This document shows positions 44,570-54,712 of a DNA stretch of 64,000 bases, one piece after another. The translations under genes and the position numbers were made by a program. Origin of the DNA: Erysipelotrichaceae bacterium (GTDB taxonomy: Bacteria; Bacillota_I; Bacilli_A; Erysipelotrichales; Erysipelotrichaceae); NCBI GenBank assembly GCA_017432885.1, contig JAFRIE010000016.1, positions 22,439 through 86,438 on the forward strand. The letters run 5' to 3'. Under the pieces are notes generated by a model. The model was given only the letters and a program-made list of their open reading frames with translations. It was not told the DNA's origin and ran no database searches. Position 1 is the stretch's first letter. Every line of letters starts with the position of its first letter.

Positions 44570-47500
44570 ATGGCAAAGAACAACTTTGAAGCTATTAAAG
44601 TCGGACTGGCGTCTCCGGAAAGAATCCTGGAATGGTCTCATGGCGAAGTAACAAAACCGGAAACGATCAACTACCGTTCTCAGAAACCGGAACGTGACGG
44701 TCTGTTCTGCGAGAGGATCTTCGGTCCTACCAAGGACTGGGAATGCTACTGCGGAAAGTATAAGAAAGTCCGTTACAAGGGTGTTGTCTGTGACCGATGC
44801 GGTGTTGAAATCACCAAGTCTTCCGTCAGAAGAGAGCGTATGGGCCATATCGCCCTTGCGGCTCCGGTCGCACATATCTGGTATCTGAAGGGCATTCCTT
44901 CCAGAATGGGTCTGGTATTGAATGTATCTCCGAAGATCCTGGAAGAAGTCGTATATTTCGTAACCTGGATCGTTACCGATCCCGGTACTACCGATCTAGA
45001 ATACAAGCAGCCGCTGTCAGAGCTGGAAGTCAGAAACTATGAAGCTCTTTACGGCAAGGAAGCTTTCAAGGCCCAGACGGGTGCGGAAGCGATCAAGACG
45101 CTGCTGGAACAGGTCGATGTCATAAAAGAGAAGCAGATGATCGTCAAGGAGCTGGAAAAGGCTCAGGGCGACAAGCGCAAGAAGCTGATCAAGAGACTGG
45201 AAACGATCAACGCTTTCGTTGAATCGGACAATAAGCCTGAATGGATGGTCCTGACTGTCCTTCCGGTCATTCCGCCAGATCTGAGACCTATGCTTCAGCT
45301 GGATGGCGGCAGATTTGCCACATCCGATCTGAATGATCTTTATCGAAGAGTTATAACCCGTAACAATCGTTTAAAGAAACTGCTGGAGATCGGTACACCT
45401 AGTATCATCGTGCAGAATGAAAAGCGTATGTTACAGGAAGCTGTAGATGCGCTGATTGATAACGGCAGAAGAGGCAATCCGGTTAAGGGTTCTGCCAACA
45501 GGCCGTTAAAATCTCTCTCTCATTCCTTAAAAGGAAAGCAGGGACGTTTCAGACAGAATCTTTTAGGAAAGCGTGTTGACTTCTCCGGACGTTCCGTTAT
45601 TGCGGTCGGACCGGATCTGAAGATGTATCAGTGCGGTATTCCTAGAGAAATGGCAATACAACTGTATAAGCCGTTTGTGATCAATGAACTGGTCAATCAG
45701 AAGATCGCCCAGTCTTCCAAGTTTGCCGAGAAGATGATCGACAAGTCCGATCCACAGATCTGGGACGTACTGGAAGAGATCATGAACAATCATCCGGTAT
45801 TCCTGAACCGTGCACCGACACTGCACAGATTAGGTATTCAGGCTTTCATGCCGAAACTGGTAGAAGGTCGTGCGATTCGTCTGCATCCGCTGGTATGTAC
45901 GGCATTCAATGCCGACTTCGACGGAGACCAGATGGCCGTTCACCTTCCGTTATCGGAGAAGGCAAGAGCCGAAGCCGAAATCCTGATGATGGCTTCCAAC
46001 AACATTCTTGGTCCTAAGGATGGAAAACCGATCGTTACACCTTCGCAGGACATGGTCCTTGGTAACTTCTATCTGAATATGGAAGAGACTGCGGAAGAGT
46101 TCTATGAAAAGGCTGATCTGATCGAATCGCTGGGTGACAAGGAAACGGCTGCCATGTGGCGGAAATTCGGTGACAATGAAGGTCATGTGTACAAGGATTT
46201 CAACGAAGCTCTGATGGCTTATCAGAACAAGGAAGTTCACCTGCATACCCGTGTCGCCCTGCCTGCCGCAGCGCTGCATAAAACCTGCTTCAGTGAGGAA
46301 CAGAATCAGAAGTATCTGATCACGACGATCGGAAAACTGATCTTTAACGACAAGTTCCCAAGTGACTTCCCTTATATCAACGATGTTGAGGGAGATTCTT
46401 TGAAGAGAACGCCTGATAGATGTTTTGTAGATTTTGGAACGGATATCAGGAAACACATCAAGAATCAGAAAGTCGCTCCGGAATTCAACAAAAAGAATCT
46501 TTCTAAGGTCATTGCGGAAGTCTTCGCAAGATACAAGACGGAAGGTTCTTCCGAAGTACTTGATGCGATCAAGGATCTGGGCTTTGAGTATTCTACCGTT
46601 GCCGGTATGACCATCTCTTTGTCCGATATCAATGTCGCACCACACAAGCAGCACTTCGTTGAAGAAGCGAAAGCGAAAGCCGATGTACTGCAGAATCTCT
46701 TAAGGAGAGGTCAGCTGACCCTTCCTGAATGGGAAAAGCACTTCTCTAAACTGTGGGCAGATACGACCAATGCCATCGGTGACGATGTCATGAACAACCT
46801 GCCTCGTAAGTCTCCTATCAATATGTCTTCGGTATCCGGAGCCCGTGGTAACAAGTCCAACTTTACCCAGCTGGCCGGCATGCGTGGACTGATGGGAAGA
46901 CCTACCCAGTCCAAGTCGAAGAAGGAATATCAGCCTTCGATCATCGAGGTCCCGATTTATTCTTCCTTCCGTGAAGGACTGAACGTATCCGAATTCTTTA
47001 TTTCCACCCATGGTGTCCGTAAGGGTCTTACCGATACAGCCTTAAAGACAGCCGAATCCGGCTATCTGACCAGAAGACTGGTCGATGTCGCCCAGGATGT
47101 CATGATCATGGAAGAAGACTGTCATACCGACCAGAGTTACTATGTAGAAGATATCGTTGATATGAAAGATAATTCGATCATCGAGAAGTTCTACGACCGT
47201 ATCGTTGGCCGTTATGCCAAGGAACAGCTGGCGGATCCGGAAACAGGTGAGATCATCGTCGAGGAAGATTCCTTTATCGATGAAGCCGTTGCCGATAAGA
47301 TCATCAAAGCCGGTTATAAGGGCATGCATATCCGCAACTCCTTCACCTGCAAGTGTAAGGATGGTATCTGCCGTAAGTGCTACGGACGTAACATGGCGAC
47401 AGGCAAGCTGGTTGAATCCGGTGAAGCCGTAGGTATTATGGCTGCACAGTCGATCGGTGAACCTGGTACACAGCTGACAATGCGTACCTTCCACTCCGGC

Positions 47501-48403
47501 GGTGTTGCGAATGCCGATGACGATATCACGCAGGGTCTGCCGCGTGTTGAAGAACTGTTCGAAGCGCGCTGTCCGAAACATCCTGCTCTGCTGGCGAAGA
47601 TTGCCGGTGAGATCACCAAGATTGAAGAAATGGAAGATCACTCTTATGTCGTAGAAATTTCTAGCGAAAAGGAAACGATCGCCCATCGGACAGGCATCTC
47701 TCAGACGATCCGGGAATGGCTGAAGGTTGGTGAACAGGTCAGAGCCGGTGCGAAACTGACAGAAGGCAACGTCGACCCGAAGGAGCTGTTAAGCATTGCC
47801 GGTGTGCAGGCTGTACAGCAGTATATCCTGAAGGAAGTCAAGAAGGTCTATGCCGCTACAGGTATCGACATTTCCGACAAGCACGTTGAAGTCATCATCA
47901 AGCAGATGCTGAAGAAGGTCATCATCATTGAACCGGGAGACTCCGAGATGTCTGCAGGTCAGACCATCTCCTTAAAGAGATTGACCGATATCAACAACGA
48001 CCTGCTGATCAACGGCAAGATTCCAGCCAAGTTCGGACCGCTGCTTCTGGGTATTTCCAAGTCTTCTGTCGAGACGGATTCCTTCCTGTCGGCTGCATCC
48101 TTCCAGGAAACCACAAAGGTCCTCACGGATGCTGCTGTCAATGGCAAGACCGACCATCTGTTCGGTATTAAGGAAAATGTCATTATCGGTAAACTGATTC
48201 CTGCGGGAACAGGTTCGAAATTTGACAGAGATACGACCAGACAGATCGAGGAAAGAGCTCTTGAACTGGATGAGATCCGGGAAGAGAAACTGCTCGCATC
48301 CCAGGACGATCCGGAACTTCCAAGCGAGATCCTAGGTGAAAACAGCGAAGATCTCGTAAACGAGGAAGAAACGGCAGAAGTTCTTGAGGAACTAACTGAT
48401 TAG
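44570..48403 (+). CDS. rpoC: RNA polymerase beta' subunit
   Basis: A 1277-residue RpoC. The N-terminal zinc ribbon ([20 protein letters not shown]), the catalytic magnesium triad NADFDGDQM (~448-456), the bridge-helix/trigger-loop region with [20 protein letters not shown], and the second zinc site [13 protein letters not shown] are intact. A GAGGAGG site lies upstream. It is the last gene of the rplJ-rpoC operon and is followed by a strong terminator. Confidence 0.97.
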   Translation: MAKNNFEAIKVGLASPERILEWSHGEVTKPETINYRSQKPERDGLFCERIFGPTKDWECYCGKYKKVRYKGVVCDRCGVEITKSSVRRERMGHIALAAPVAHIWYLKGIPSRMGLVLNVSPKILEEVVYFVTWIVTDPGTTDLEYKQPLSELEVRNYEALYGKEAFKAQTGAEAIKTLLEQVDVIKEKQMIVKELEKAQGDKRKKLIKRLETINAFVESDNKPEWMVLTVLPVIPPDLRPMLQLDGGRFATSDLNDLYRRVITRNNRLKKLLEIGTPSIIVQNEKRMLQEAVDALIDNGRRGNPVKGSANRPLKSLSHSLKGKQGRFRQNLLGKRVDFSGRSVIAVGPDLKMYQCGIPREMAIQLYKPFVINELVNQKIAQSSKFAEKMIDKSDPQIWDVLEEIMNNHPVFLNRAPTLHRLGIQAFMPKLVEGRAIRLHPLVCTAFNADFDGDQMAVHLPLSEKARAEAEILMMASNNILGPKDGKPIVTPSQDMVLGNFYLNMEETAEEFYEKADLIESLGDKETAAMWRKFGDNEGHVYKDFNEALMAYQNKEVHLHTRVALPAAALHKTCFSEEQNQKYLITTIGKLIFNDKFPSDFPYINDVEGDSLKRTPDRCFVDFGTDIRKHIKNQKVAPEFNKKNLSKVIAEVFARYKTEGSSEVLDAIKDLGFEYSTVAGMTISLSDINVAPHKQHFVEEAKAKADVLQNLLRRGQLTLPEWEKHFSKLWADTTNAIGDDVMNNLPRKSPINMSSVSGARGNKSNFTQLAGMRGLMGRPTQSKSKKEYQPSIIEVPIYSSFREGLNVSEFFISTHGVRKGLTDTALKTAESGYLTRRLVDVAQDVMIMEEDCHTDQSYYVEDIVDMKDNSIIEKFYDRIVGRYAKEQLADPETGEIIVEEDSFIDEAVADKIIKAGYKGMHIRNSFTCKCKDGICRKCYGRNMATGKLVESGEAVGIMAAQSIGEPGTQLTMRTFHSGGVANADDDITQGLPRVEELFEARCPKHPALLAKIAGEITKIEEMEDHSYVVEISSEKETIAHRTGISQTIREWLKVGEQVRAGAKLTEGNVDPKELLSIAGVQAVQQYILKEVKKVYAATGIDISDKHVEVIIKQMLKKVIIIEPGDSEMSAGQTISLKRLTDINNDLLINGKIPAKFGPLLLGISKSSVETDSFLSAASFQETTKVLTDAAVNGKTDHLFGIKENVIIGKLIPAGTGSKFDRDTTRQIEERALELDEIREEKLLASQDDPELPSEILGENSEDLVNEEETAEVLEELTD

Positions 48404-48408
48404 TTTAT

Positions 48409-48440
48409 AAGATCCGTTATGTTGCATAACGGATCTTTTC
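48409..48440 (+). terminator. Intrinsic terminator after rpoC
   Basis: A perfect 13-bp stem (48409-48421 / 48425-48437) with a TTG loop and T-rich tail. The stretch that follows to 48545 carries no gene; it has a small perfect inverted repeat TTTGAAA-GAAT-TTTCAAA (48451-48468). Confidence 0.88.
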
Positions 48441-48515
48441 TTTATCTTTGTTTGAAAGAATTTTCAAAGAAACAGAAAAAATGTAAAGAAACTGTAGTTT
48501 TTATTTCAAAGAATA

Positions 48516-48545
48516 TTGCATTTCCGTATCTTCCTATATTAGAAT
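48516..48545 (+). promoter_or_regulatory. Promoter of the T-box-metQNI transcript
   Basis: TTGCAT (48516-48521) and TAGAAT (48540-48545) at 18 bp. An alternative TATATT (48535-48540) is poorly spaced. Confidence 0.45.
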
Positions 48546-48549
48546 TTAG

Positions 48550-48783
48550 AAAAGGCTTGGAAGAGAAGAGTAACCTGCTTAAAGAGCGTAGAGAGTCTCC
48601 GTCCGGTGAAAGGAGACCTCGGAGAGCAGATGAACATGGTCTTGGAGCCGCATCTTCGATATGAGAGGATGACGTAGAGCACACGTTACAGTGCCGGGAT
48701 ATGTTTGTATCCGGATGAGGTGTAGAAATACACGAATTAAGGTGGTAACACGATGATAAGTCGTCCTTAGGGGCGGCTTTTTT
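48550..48783 (+). promoter_or_regulatory. T-box riboswitch, probably tRNA-Met specific
   Basis: The T-box sequence AAGGTGGTAACACG (48739-48752) is clear, followed by a terminator (48758-48783) that pairs AAGTCGTCC with GGGCGGCTT using wobbles and ends in seven T. Upstream is a long Stem I with the AGAGAAGAGTA-like start (~48561), a distal loop with CCGGTGAAAGG, and ATG triplets at 48630-48632 and 48636-48638, either of which could be the specifier codon. A Met specifier fits the downstream methionine transporter. Uncharged tRNA-Met would favour read-through into metQ. Confidence 0.88.
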
Positions 48784-48832
48784 GTTTCTATGTTTCAGGA
48801 TACAAAGAACCAAGAAAGAGAGGGAGAAAAAG

Positions 48833-49678
48833 ATGAAGAAGATTATTACATTACTGCTTGCTTTGACACTGGTGCTGACGCTTGCCGGCTGCGGCAAGAA
48901 AGAAGAAAGCCCGGTAGAACCGGCTGAAGACAAGACGATCACTGTCGGTGTGAATCCTGTTCCGCATGCGGAGATTCTGGAGAATGCCGTTAAATCCGTT
49001 CTGAAAGAAGCCGGATGGGATCTGGAAGTCGTCGTCTATCAGGACTACGTTCTGCCAAACGAGAATCTGGTTGCCGGTGAACTGGATGCCAACTATTTCC
49101 AGACCTTAGGTTACATGTACGGTCAGAACGACAGTCACGGCTGGAATCTGACGGCTGTCAAGGGTGTACACATCGAACCGATGGGACTGTATTCTGACAA
49201 ATATACGAATGCCGCCGATCTTCCGGATGGAGCAACCATCTCCGTACCGAACGATGAAGACAACAGAACAAGAGCGCTGGAATTCCTGATCGCCAACGGT
49301 TTCCTGAATGCGATCGAAGGCGAACTCTCTGCTGCTACGATCAACGGCAATGCGGAAGCGAATCCTCATAACTACGAGATCGTTGAACTGGAAGCGGCAC
49401 AGCTGCCTCTGGCTCTGGCTGATGTTGATGCGTCCGTTATCAACGGCAACTATGCTTTGGGTGCGGGCCTTCCTGCAAGTCATCCTGCCCTGCTGGTAGA
49501 AGAATTCGATGACGAAACGGCGATCCGTCGTACAAACTTCATCGTCGTAACGGAAGGAAATGAAAATTCCGAAAAGATTCAGGCACTGGTAGAAGCCATT
49601 ACTTCTGAAGCGGTCCAGAAATACATTGAAGATACCTACAAGGGTGCGGTCATTACTTCATTTGTCGATCCGCAGTAA
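48833..49678 (+). CDS. metQ: Methionine ABC transporter substrate-binding lipoprotein MetQ
   Basis: A 281-residue NlpA/MetQ-type lipoprotein. The signal peptide ends at the lipobox LAGC (Cys ~20). The mature protein has VGVNPVPHAEILENA, YVLPNENLVAGELDANYFQ and the late NYALGAGL segment seen in MetQ. ATG 48833 follows GAGGGAG. The T-box upstream controls it. A hairpin lies between metQ and metN. Confidence 0.92.
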   Translation: MKKIITLLLALTLVLTLAGCGKKEESPVEPAEDKTITVGVNPVPHAEILENAVKSVLKEAGWDLEVVVYQDYVLPNENLVAGELDANYFQTLGYMYGQNDSHGWNLTAVKGVHIEPMGLYSDKYTNAADLPDGATISVPNDEDNRTRALEFLIANGFLNAIEGELSAATINGNAEANPHNYEIVELEAAQLPLALADVDASVINGNYALGAGLPASHPALLVEEFDDETAIRRTNFIVVTEGNENSEKIQALVEAITSEAVQKYIEDTYKGAVITSFVDPQ

Positions 49679-49697
49679 AAAGCATATACAGAATCAA

Positions 49698-49732
49698 GCG
49701 GGAAATGTTCAGAAGACTCTGAACATTTCCGC
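49698..49732 (+). other. Intergenic hairpin between metQ and metN
   Basis: A 15-bp stem (49698-49713 / 49718-49732, one bulged G, loop AGAC) without a proper T run. It may stabilise the metQ message or partially terminate, raising binding protein over transporter. Confidence 0.6.
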
Positions 49733-49754
49733 ACTTTAGTTAGGAGAATAGTGA

Positions 49755-50723
49755 ATGATTATACTGGAGAATGTCAGCAAGAGTTTCTCTGATCTAAGAG
49801 TGCTGAAAGATATTTCCATCGAGATACAGGATCATGAGATCTATGGTATCATCGGTCAGAGCGGAGCAGGCAAATCTACTCTGCTGCGCTGCATCAATGG
49901 GCTGGAGGATTATCAGTTCGGTCGGATTACCGTAGATGGCGTCCCCGTATCGGTGAAAGACAAGAAACAGCTGCATCAGCTGCAGAAGAAAATGGGGATG
50001 ATCTTTCAGAACTTTAATCTGCTGGAAAGGCTGGATGTCTACGACAATGTCGCTCTGCCGATGAAATTCTGGGGCATGAAGACCAATACCCCGGAAGCGA
50101 AGAAGAAGATTGAAGGACTGATTTCACTGGTAGGCCTGGAAGACAAGATCCATGTCCGGCCAAGAGAACTATCCGGCGGTCAGAAGCAGAGAGTGGCGAT
50201 CGCCAGAGCCTTGGTCCTGGATCCGCAGATCCTGCTTTGTGACGAAGCGACATCTGCCCTGGACCCGGCGATTACCAGAGAAATTCTGGATCTGCTGCAG
50301 CGGATCAACCGGCAGATGGGAATCACCATCATTGTCGTAACTCATCAGATGGAAGTCGTCAAACAGATCTGTGAGAAAGTCGCTTTCATCAAGGATGGAA
50401 AAGTTCTGGCAATCGGTAAGCCGGAAGATCTGTTTATCCGTCCTTCCAAAGAGATCAAGGCCTTCCTGCATGAAAGCAGTGAACTGCTTCCGGACAACGG
50501 CGTCAACATTCAGCTGTTCTTCACCGATGAGAGTGCAGATGAACCGGTCATTTCACAGATGGCGAGAAAACTGAATCTGGATTTCTCCATTTCCTGGGCA
50601 AAATTGGAGGATTTCCGTTCCAATATTTACGGTTCCCTGGTAATTACCGTTGACGAAAAAGACAAGGACAAGGTACTGAAATACCTTGATGAGGTAAAGG
50701 TGTTGTGGGAGGTGTTGAGCTGA
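49755..50723 (+). CDS. metN: Methionine ABC transporter ATP-binding protein MetN
   Basis: A 322-residue ATPase. Walker A GQSGAGKST (~36-44), signature LSGGQKQR, Walker B LLCDEATSALDP and the C-terminal NIL ligand-sensing domain (~245-320) match MetN, where methionine binding at the NIL domain inhibits transport. AGGAG precedes ATG 49755. The stop is 1 nt before the metI start. Confidence 0.94.
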   Translation: MIILENVSKSFSDLRVLKDISIEIQDHEIYGIIGQSGAGKSTLLRCINGLEDYQFGRITVDGVPVSVKDKKQLHQLQKKMGMIFQNFNLLERLDVYDNVALPMKFWGMKTNTPEAKKKIEGLISLVGLEDKIHVRPRELSGGQKQRVAIARALVLDPQILLCDEATSALDPAITREILDLLQRINRQMGITIIVVTHQMEVVKQICEKVAFIKDGKVLAIGKPEDLFIRPSKEIKAFLHESSELLPDNGVNIQLFFTDESADEPVISQMARKLNLDFSISWAKLEDFRSNIYGSLVITVDEKDKDKVLKYLDEVKVLWEVLS

Positions 50724-50724
50724 T

Positions 50725-51360
50725 ATGATGGATATTATTCTTACGGCATCCAGACAGACGCTGTACATGGTGTTCTTCTCGACACTGTTCTCGGTCATCC
50801 TGGGCTTTATTCCTGCGATCATTCTGACACTGACGGCTCCTGATGGGCTTAGACCGAACAAGATCGTCTATGAAACGCTGTCTTTGCTGGTAAACATTTT
50901 CCGTTCCTTTCCATTTATCATTCTTCTGGTCATCATCATTCCTTTTACCAGACTGATTGCCGGAAAAGCGATCGGAACCAGAGCTGCGGTGGTACCTCTG
51001 ACGGTTTCGGCTATCCCGTATATCGCCAGGATCTTTGAGACCAGTCTAAGAGAGACCGATCCGGGCGTAATCGAAGCGGCAAGGTCTTTCGGAGCTTCGG
51101 ATTTCCAGATCCTGCTGCGGGTCTATATCAAAGAATCCATTCCGCGAATGTTGAACGGCGTCATCCTGCTGATCATCTCGCTGGTAGGCTATTCGGCTAT
51201 GGCGGGTACGGTAGGCGGAGGAGGCATTGGCGATCTGGCCATCCGTTACGGTTATCAGCAGTACAAGACGGAATATCTGCTGGTATGTTCGGCCATTCTG
51301 ATCGTTTTTGTCCAGCTGGTACAGATGCTGGGAAACTATCTGTACAAGAAACTTTCCTGA
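50725..51360 (+). CDS. metI: Methionine ABC transporter permease MetI
   Basis: A 211-residue permease with five membrane segments. The EAA-loop segment EAARSFGASDFQILLRVYI contacts MetN, and AGTVGGGGIGDLAIRYGY is the MetI hallmark. ATG 50725 has GGAGGTG 10 nt upstream; an ATG at 50728 is possible. It completes the MetNIQ set. Confidence 0.94.
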   Translation: MMDIILTASRQTLYMVFFSTLFSVILGFIPAIILTLTAPDGLRPNKIVYETLSLLVNIFRSFPFIILLVIIIPFTRLIAGKAIGTRAAVVPLTVSAIPYIARIFETSLRETDPGVIEAARSFGASDFQILLRVYIKESIPRMLNGVILLIISLVGYSAMAGTVGGGGIGDLAIRYGYQQYKTEYLLVCSAILIVFVQLVQMLGNYLYKKLS

Positions 51361-51395
51361 TGGAAAGGTGTATCCGTTTTCATCGGGATATATTA

Positions 51396-51424
51396 TTGAA
51401 TCGAAACGACTTAAATGGTAATAT
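51396..51424 (+). promoter_or_regulatory. Promoter of the SAM-riboswitch operon
   Basis: TTGAAT (51396-51401) and TAATAT (51419-51424) are 17 bp apart; an overlapping TATAAT is at 51422-51427. Transcription would start near 51431, at the first base of the riboswitch. Confidence 0.7.
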
Positions 51425-51430
51425 AATTAA

Positions 51431-51554
51431 GTCCATAAAGAGAGGTGGAGAGACAAGCTCTGTGAAATCTCAGCAACCTGTATACAAGGTGCTAAAGCTT
51501 GAACGATGGGTATGAAAACAAAGCAAAGGCCCATCTGATGATAGGCCTTATTTT
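51431..51554 (+). promoter_or_regulatory. SAM riboswitch (S-box/SAM-I clan) with terminator switch
   Basis: The core follows the S-box consensus: AGAGAGGTGGAGAGAC, CTCAGCAACC and AAGGTGCTAAA. The P2-loop bases CAAGC (51454-51458) pair with GCTTG (51497-51501), replacing the usual CUGG/CCAG pseudoknot by a covarying one. P3 is very short and the P4 hairpin is missing, so it may belong to the SAM-I/IV variant. The switch is visible: GATGGG (51505-51510), part of the P1 3' side, can pair with CCCATC (51530-51535) to make an antiterminator, which excludes the terminator stem 51526-51531 / 51544-51549 and its ATTTTA tail. SAM would stabilise P1 and turn the operon off. Confidence 0.85.
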
Positions 51555-51581
51555 ATGGAAATGAATCAAGGGGGATTAATT

Positions 51582-52160
51582 ATGAAAAAGAGTTTAGCAA
51601 AAAAACTGCTTGGTACCTGGAATACCAGGACTATCGTCGGTGTTGCGATCGGTGCTGCACTGTTTGGCGTTCTGATGAACTACGGCGGCATTAAGGTCAC
51701 GACCAACACATCATTAACATCCGCATATGTCATTCCGGCAATCGTCGGTGCACTGTTCGGTCCGCTTCCTGCCGCTTTATCAGCCGGTTTAGGAAACTGT
51801 GTCGCTGACCTGATCGGCGGCTGGGGCTTCTGGTTCGACTGGTCCTTCGGCAACTTCGTGACAGGCTATTTTGCCGGTCTGGTAGGCGCTTTTGGTGCTG
51901 ATGTTGAAAACGGCGTATTCACAACAAAACATGCGATCATTCACGCGGTTCTCTGCATCGTCGGCTGTGCAATCGGTTTCGGCCTGGTTACACCGATCCT
52001 GACTTATCTGTGGTATTCCAGCGAACTGACGATCACTTGGGTACAGGCTCAGGCTGCCATCATTTCTGACGCTTCTGTACTGATCGTCGTCGGCATTCCT
52101 GTTCTTTACGCTCTGGCGAGAAGAAATGCCCGCGGCACGAACTTAAGCAAAGAAGACTAA
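51582..52160 (+). CDS. ECF transporter substrate-specific (S) component, UPF0397-like
   Basis: A 192-residue membrane protein with five to six membrane segments. The N-terminal TRTIVGVAIGAALFGVL and IPAIVGALFGPLPAALSAGL resemble UPF0397/MtsV-like S components of energy-coupling factor transporters. The S component sets substrate specificity. The SAM riboswitch and the following SAM hydrolases suggest a methionine- or SAM-related compound (inference). ATG 51582 is chosen for the GGGGG ribosome site 7 nt upstream; an ATG at 51555 lies in the terminator. Confidence 0.87.
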   Translation: MKKSLAKKLLGTWNTRTIVGVAIGAALFGVLMNYGGIKVTTNTSLTSAYVIPAIVGALFGPLPAALSAGLGNCVADLIGGWGFWFDWSFGNFVTGYFAGLVGAFGADVENGVFTTKHAIIHAVLCIVGCAIGFGLVTPILTYLWYSSELTITWVQAQAAIISDASVLIVVGIPVLYALARRNARGTNLSKED

Positions 52161-52164
52161 TAAC

Positions 52165-53868
52165 ATGTCGGCTGTAATTGAATTCAAAGATTTCAGTTTC
52201 CGTTACAAAACGCAGAATGAATTCACATTACATGACATCAATCTGACTATTAACAAAGGTGAAAAGGTATTGATCCTGGGCCCTAGTGGTAGTGGGAAAA
52301 CTACCTTGGGCAGCTGTATTAACGGATTGATACCTTTTTCCTTTGACGGAGAAATCAAGGGATCATGTAATGTCTGCGGTCTGGAAACGAAAGACGCTTC
52401 GATCTTTAAAATCTCGGAACATGTTGGAACGGTCCAGCAGGATACGGATGCCCAGTTTGTCGGTTTGTCCGTAGGAGAAGATATTGCCTTCTCTCTGGAA
52501 AACGACATGGTCCCAAGACCGGAAATGCTGGAAAGGGTCGAATCCTCGGCAACGATCGTCGGCATGGAGAAGTTCCTGAAATCTGTTCCTTACAATATTT
52601 CCGGAGGACAGAAACAGAAAACCGCTCTGGCGGGCATTCTGCACAACGATGTCGAGATCCTGCTTTTTGATGAGCCTCTGGCATCGCTGGATCCGGCGAT
52701 GGGAATGAGCGCGGTCGATCTGATCGATCGGATACACCGCGACCATCACAAGACCATCCTGATCATCGAACACCGTCTGGAAGATGTCCTGTACCGTCAT
52801 GTTGACAGGGTCATTCTGATGAATGAAGGAAAGATCCTGCTGGATACGACGCCCGATCTTCTGCTTTCCTCAAACATGCTGAAGGAAAACGGCATCCGGG
52901 AGCCTTTGTACATCTCCGCCCTGAAGAATGCCGGCGTCGAATTTACCGCGGAAGACAAGCTGGCTTCCATCGAAGACCTGGATATCGACCGCTATAAAGA
53001 TAAGATTCTGGAACATTTCCACACGGTTAAAGAAAGTGAAACAAAGCAGAAGAATAAGAAACTGATTGAAGTCAGAAATGCATTCTTCTATTACGACGAC
53101 TATCCGGCACTGAAAGACATTTCCTTTGATCTTTACGAAGGAGAAAGGATCGCGGTCGTCGGAAAGAACGGCGCAGGAAAATCGACCCTGGCCAAACTGC
53201 TCTGCGGCATCATCCGTCCTGCCAAGGGACAGATCCTGATCGAAGGAGAAGACTACCTGAAGTATTCGATCAAGGAACTGGGAGAGATCGTAGGTCATGT
53301 CATGCAGAATCCGAACCAGATGCTGGTAAAGGATATCATCCGGGAAGAAATCGAACTGGCACTGAAACTGAACGGCTTTTCGCAGGAAGTGACGAATCAG
53401 CGGGTGGAAGAAACGCTTCGGATGGCCGGGCTCTACCCGATGCGCAACTGGCCTGTCTCCGTATTGAGTTACGGGCAGAAGAAAAGAGTCACGATCGCCT
53501 CGATCCTTGCCCTGCAGCCAAAGGTCATCATCCTGGATGAACCGACGGCCGGACAGGATTACTTCCACTATACCGAGATCATGAACTTCATCTGTGAACT
53601 CAATGAGAAGCACAATATCACGATTCTGTTCGTGACCCACGACATGCATCTGGCAATCGAATATACGGACCGGGCCATCGTCTTTACCGACGGGGAAATG
53701 ATCGGGGATGACAAGGTCTACAGGATCCTTTCCGATGACGACATCATTGGCCGCGCTTCTTTGAAGAAGACCTCACTGGTAACGATCGCCGAGAAGGTCG
53801 GTATCGATCCGGAAGAGTATATCCACTATTTCATTGAATGTGAAAAGAAGGAGAGAGCAAATGGATAA
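52165..53868 (+). CDS. ECF transporter ATPase with two fused nucleotide-binding domains
   Basis: A 567-residue fusion of two ECF-type ATPases (EcfA1-EcfA2 like; MtsU/YkoD type). Domain 1 (~1-245): Walker A GPSGSGKTT (~37), signature ISGGQKQK, Walker B LLFDEPLASLDP. Domain 2 (~295-530): Walker A GKNGAGKST (~332), signature LSYGQKKR, Walker B VIILDEPTAGQD. Both sites look catalytically intact. It powers the S and T components and overlaps the T gene by 8 nt. Confidence 0.93.
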   Translation: MSAVIEFKDFSFRYKTQNEFTLHDINLTINKGEKVLILGPSGSGKTTLGSCINGLIPFSFDGEIKGSCNVCGLETKDASIFKISEHVGTVQQDTDAQFVGLSVGEDIAFSLENDMVPRPEMLERVESSATIVGMEKFLKSVPYNISGGQKQKTALAGILHNDVEILLFDEPLASLDPAMGMSAVDLIDRIHRDHHKTILIIEHRLEDVLYRHVDRVILMNEGKILLDTTPDLLLSSNMLKENGIREPLYISALKNAGVEFTAEDKLASIEDLDIDRYKDKILEHFHTVKESETKQKNKKLIEVRNAFFYYDDYPALKDISFDLYEGERIAVVGKNGAGKSTLAKLLCGIIRPAKGQILIEGEDYLKYSIKELGEIVGHVMQNPNQMLVKDIIREEIELALKLNGFSQEVTNQRVEETLRMAGLYPMRNWPVSVLSYGQKKRVTIASILALQPKVIILDEPTAGQDYFHYTEIMNFICELNEKHNITILFVTHDMHLAIEYTDRAIVFTDGEMIGDDKVYRILSDDDIIGRASLKKTSLVTIAEKVGIDPEEYIHYFIECEKKERANG

Positions 53869-54712
53869 CAAACTGTTTATTACTCTGACTCCGGGAAACA
53901 CTTTCATAGACAGACTTACCGGTAAGACGAAGGTAAGAATCTTTTTCCTGCTGATCTTCATCCTGACCTTTACCTGGGATATCCGGATCATGCTGCCGAT
54001 CCTGATCCTTTCTATCGTCTCTTTACTTTCGATCAAACCGGACAAAAAGAAAAACGTCGCAATCATTATTTTCGTACTATTGATGAACCTGTTCAATCTG
54101 TTCCTGACTTGGGTGATCAAGCCGAACTACGGTCTGGAGATGGTGGGCGGTTCTACGGTCCTGTTCCGGTTTACGGACTTCTTCATCGTTACGGCGGAGA
54201 CGCTGTGGTATTTTCTGGTCCGTCTGACCAAGTTCATGGCATCCTTCCTGCTTTCTTTGGCTTTCATCCAAAGCATTACGCCGAGTGAACTGGCGGCAGG
54301 ACTGCATTCGGTCAAGATTCCCTACAAGATCTGTACGATCGTATCTCTGGCTTTCCGCTATATTCCGGACATTACCAGAGACTTCAACAACATCAGGATA
54401 TCCATGCAGACAAGAGGATTGGAACTGGATTCCAGAAAATCCTCCCTGTTTACCAGACTGAAACAGTACATCCTCATTCTCGTACCGCTGATCATCACTT
54501 CTTTTGACCGGGTAGGCAATATTGCCAATGGTATGGATCTAAGAGGCTTCGGCAAAAACAGGGACAAGACCTACTACTGTGAGCACGAAGACACGCAGGG
54601 CGACAAAGTCCTGGCTCCGGTCGTACTGCTTCTATGCGGCATCCTGCTGACTCTTATCGTCCTGAAGATTCTGTACAAGCCTTTATACGAGGTATGGTGT
54701 CCATGGATCTGA
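53861..54712 (+). CDS. ECF transporter transmembrane (T) component
   Basis: A 283-residue EcfT/CbiQ family protein with about five membrane segments. The two coupling helices end in the Ala/X-Arg-Gly motifs typical of EcfT, here MQTRGLE (~185) and MDLRGFG (~225). It links the S component to the ATPase. ATG 53861 follows GAAGGAGAG. Its last bases overlap the peptidase gene. Confidence 0.9.
   Translation: MDNKLFITLTPGNTFIDRLTGKTKVRIFFLLIFILTFTWDIRIMLPILILSIVSLLSIKPDKKKNVAIIIFVLLMNLFNLFLTWVIKPNYGLEMVGGSTVLFRFTDFFIVTAETLWYFLVRLTKFMASFLLSLAFIQSITPSELAAGLHSVKIPYKICTIVSLAFRYIPDITRDFNNIRISMQTRGLELDSRKSSLFTRLKQYILILVPLIITSFDRVGNIANGMDLRGFGKNRDKTYYCEHEDTQGDKVLAPVVLLLCGILLTLIVLKILYKPLYEVWCPWI

Noticed and set aside
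48419..48664. 81-codon plus-strand frame after rpoC
   Set aside because: It runs through the T-box leader, with no ribosome site and no recognisable protein.
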